A stretch of DNA of 41,651 nt from CAZEHO01 sp964511945 (GTDB taxonomy: Bacteria > Actinomycetota > Acidimicrobiia > Spongiisociales > UBA11373), in the NCBI GenBank assembly GCA_964511945.1, contig CAZEHO010000027.1, forward strand, positions 1-41,651, in the 5' to 3' direction. Below are positions 40,611 to 41,651 of this stretch, piece after piece. The notes below the pieces were generated by a model. That model was not told where the DNA came from and did no database searches. It saw nothing but the letters and a program-made list of their open reading frames with translations. The position numbers were made by a program, and so were the translations under genes. Positions within the stretch are counted from its first letter, which is position 1. Each line of letters begins with the position of its first letter.

Positions 40611-41353
40611 GCCCCCACGTCGATCTCGCCGGTCCCGCCGATGCGCCGGCCCTCGTGCTGCTGCACGGTGCCAGCGCCAACCGGAAGATGTGGTACTCCC
40701 AGGTCGAGGCGCTCGCCGATGAGTTCCGGGTGATCGTGCCCGATATGCCCGGTCACGGCGACCATCCGATTCGCAGGTTCCGTTTCGACGAAGCGGTGGC
40801 CGATGTGCAGCGGATCATCGACGAGGAGGCCGGGGGGACGGCGATGGTCCTCGGCCTGTCCGGCGGCGGCTACGTCGGCCTCGGGGTGGCGCACCACAGC
40901 CCGGAGCGGGTGCGAGCCCTGGTGCTCTCGGGCGCGACGGCCGAATATCTGGGATGGGGTGGATTCAGCACCCGGCTGTTCGGGTACTTCGTGGGTGTGA
41001 TCAGCCCGGTCATGCGCCGGATGAGTGAGAAGGGGATCCGCAAGGGTGCCCGTCCGGAGACTGCCGAGGCGATGATCGATGTGGGGGTTTCGATGCGGGC
41101 GGCGTCGCAATCGCTGCGGGCGATTCCGGGCCGGGACTACCACGCAATGCTCGAGGAGTACTCCGGGCCGGTCCTGATCCTGAACGGAGAGCGGGACAAG
41201 GCGAATCGGGAATGCGAAGAGGACGCGGCCCGGCGCTGGGGTGCCGAACTGGTCGTGCTCGAGGATTGCGGGCACGCCTGTGCGCTCTCCCAGCCCGATG
41301 CGTTCAGCGAGGCGGCGGGGGAGTTCCTGCGGGCTCACGCATCGGCCCGCTGA
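40607..41353 (+). CDS. Alpha/beta-fold hydrolase
   Basis: The 248-residue protein has the fold's motifs: LVLLHGASANRKMWYSQ (oxyanion strand), VPDMPGHGD, the nucleophile elbow GLSGGGYVGLG (Ser in GLSGG), the acid in LILNGERDK and the catalytic His in EDCGHACALSQPDAF. No signal peptide. Substrate unknown; the motif order resembles small esterases and C-C hydrolases. It is translationally coupled to the ArsR-type regulator. ATG 40607. Confidence 0.9.
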   Translation: MSPHVDLAGPADAPALVLLHGASANRKMWYSQVEALADEFRVIVPDMPGHGDHPIRRFRFDEAVADVQRIIDEEAGGTAMVLGLSGGGYVGLGVAHHSPERVRALVLSGATAEYLGWGGFSTRLFGYFVGVISPVMRRMSEKGIRKGARPETAEAMIDVGVSMRAASQSLRAIPGRDYHAMLEEYSGPVLILNGERDKANRECEEDAARRWGAELVVLEDCGHACALSQPDAFSEAAGEFLRAHASAR

Positions 41354-41406
41354 CTGATCAGAGGGTGGAATCGGGGCCGAATGACCTGGTGCTACGCTCG
41401 CCGGTC

Positions 41407-41651
41407 GTGGCACCAAAGACACTCTTCTCCGGCATCCAGCCGACCGGCAACGTCCATATCGGAAACTACCTGGGCGCCCTGCGCAATTGGGTCGCGCTGC
41501 AGGACGGCGACTTCGATTGCATCTACTGCGTGGTCGATCTGCACGCGATCACCGTGCCGCTCGAGCCGGAGCAGTTCACCCGGGACCGCCTGGATGCGGC
41601 GAAGGTGCTGCTGGCGATGGGGGTCGACCCGGACCGCTCGCTGCTCTACTT
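41407..41651 (+). CDS. trpS: Tryptophanyl-tRNA synthetase (3' partial)
   Basis: The first 81 codons run off the right edge. Residues APKTLFSGIQPTGNVHIGNYLGALRNWV include the class-I HIGH-like motif HIGN and the tryptophan-site region, and DCIYCVVDLHAITVPLEPEQF is the next conserved block, so the identity is firm. It charges tRNA-Trp. The start is GTG 41407; TACGCT lies 8 bases upstream and there is no ribosome-binding site, so a leaderless message is likely. Confidence 0.96.
   Translation, partial: MAPKTLFSGIQPTGNVHIGNYLGALRNWVALQDGDFDCIYCVVDLHAITVPLEPEQFTRDRLDAAKVLLAMGVDPDRSLLY

Noticed and set aside
1..41651. CRISPR arrays, tRNA, rRNA, insertion sequences with terminal repeats
   Set aside because: No regularly spaced repeats, cloverleaf sequences, rRNA motifs or transposase genes were recognised; only single hairpins and the CLC-internal repeat were seen.

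Overview
The window looks like the chromosome of a GC-rich actinobacterium, most likely from a deep lineage such as Acidimicrobiia. The signs are a DUF222/HNH protein, an F420-type luciferase-like oxidoreductase, ornithine-acetyltransferase arginine synthesis, the order rplM-rpsI-glmM-glmS-acpS-nnrD-alr-tsaE-tsaB-rimI-tsaD, frequent GTG starts, and ATGA/GTGA gene overlaps. The class is an inference; no rRNA or tRNA gene was seen.

Layout. 1-1853: 3' part of a CLC chloride channel with two CBS domains and two tandem TrkA-C domains. 1925-2719: luciferase-like oxidoreductase. 2787-7102: overlapping argC-argJ-argB-argD operon (glutamate to ornithine). 7124-11506: a decayed, accessory-looking minus-strand stretch with a PASTA-protein fragment, a DUF222/HNH protein, a NERD nuclease-like gene broken by an in-frame stop, a TipAS protein without its MerR DNA-binding domain, and an SH3-domain lipoprotein. 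11681-13491: Nudix protein, Yip1-like membrane protein and truA. 13641-18347: rplM, rpsI, glmM, glmS, acpS. The glmS leader (15949-16089) is a clear glmS self-cleaving ribozyme, so glucosamine-6-phosphate should feed back on amino-sugar synthesis. 18371-19234: DUF368 lipid-carrier transporter, facing away from a seven-gene overlapping operon (nnrD, alr, S58 peptidase, family-4 uracil-DNA glycosylase, tsaE, tsaB, rimI) that ends with tsaD at 25996.

26312-33742 is the most unusual part: two convergent gene sets that meet at a strong bidirectional terminator. On the plus strand are an arginine:glycine-amidinotransferase-type enzyme, a sodium:solute symporter and an LHPP/NagD-like HAD protein. 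On the minus strand are a catabolic-type ornithine carbamoyltransferase, carbamate kinase and a cyclic-2,3-diphosphoglycerate-synthetase-like P-loop protein. The last two enzymes of the ATP-yielding arginine deiminase pathway are present, but instead of an arginine deiminase there is an amidinotransferase-fold enzyme with its Asp/His/Cys triad intact. This suggests an unrecognised energy-conserving route for arginine or another guanidino compound. Local G+C is visibly lower here than in the housekeeping operons (33 of 60 bases at 26821-26880, 46 of 60 at 21541-21600).

34020-36062: groES-groEL under a CIRCE operator, closed by a terminator. 36077-41651: GNAT acetyltransferase, CoA-type Nudix hydrolase, a large membrane PAS-PAS-GAF hybrid-less histidine kinase, an ArsR-type regulator coupled to an alpha/beta hydrolase, and the start of trpS.
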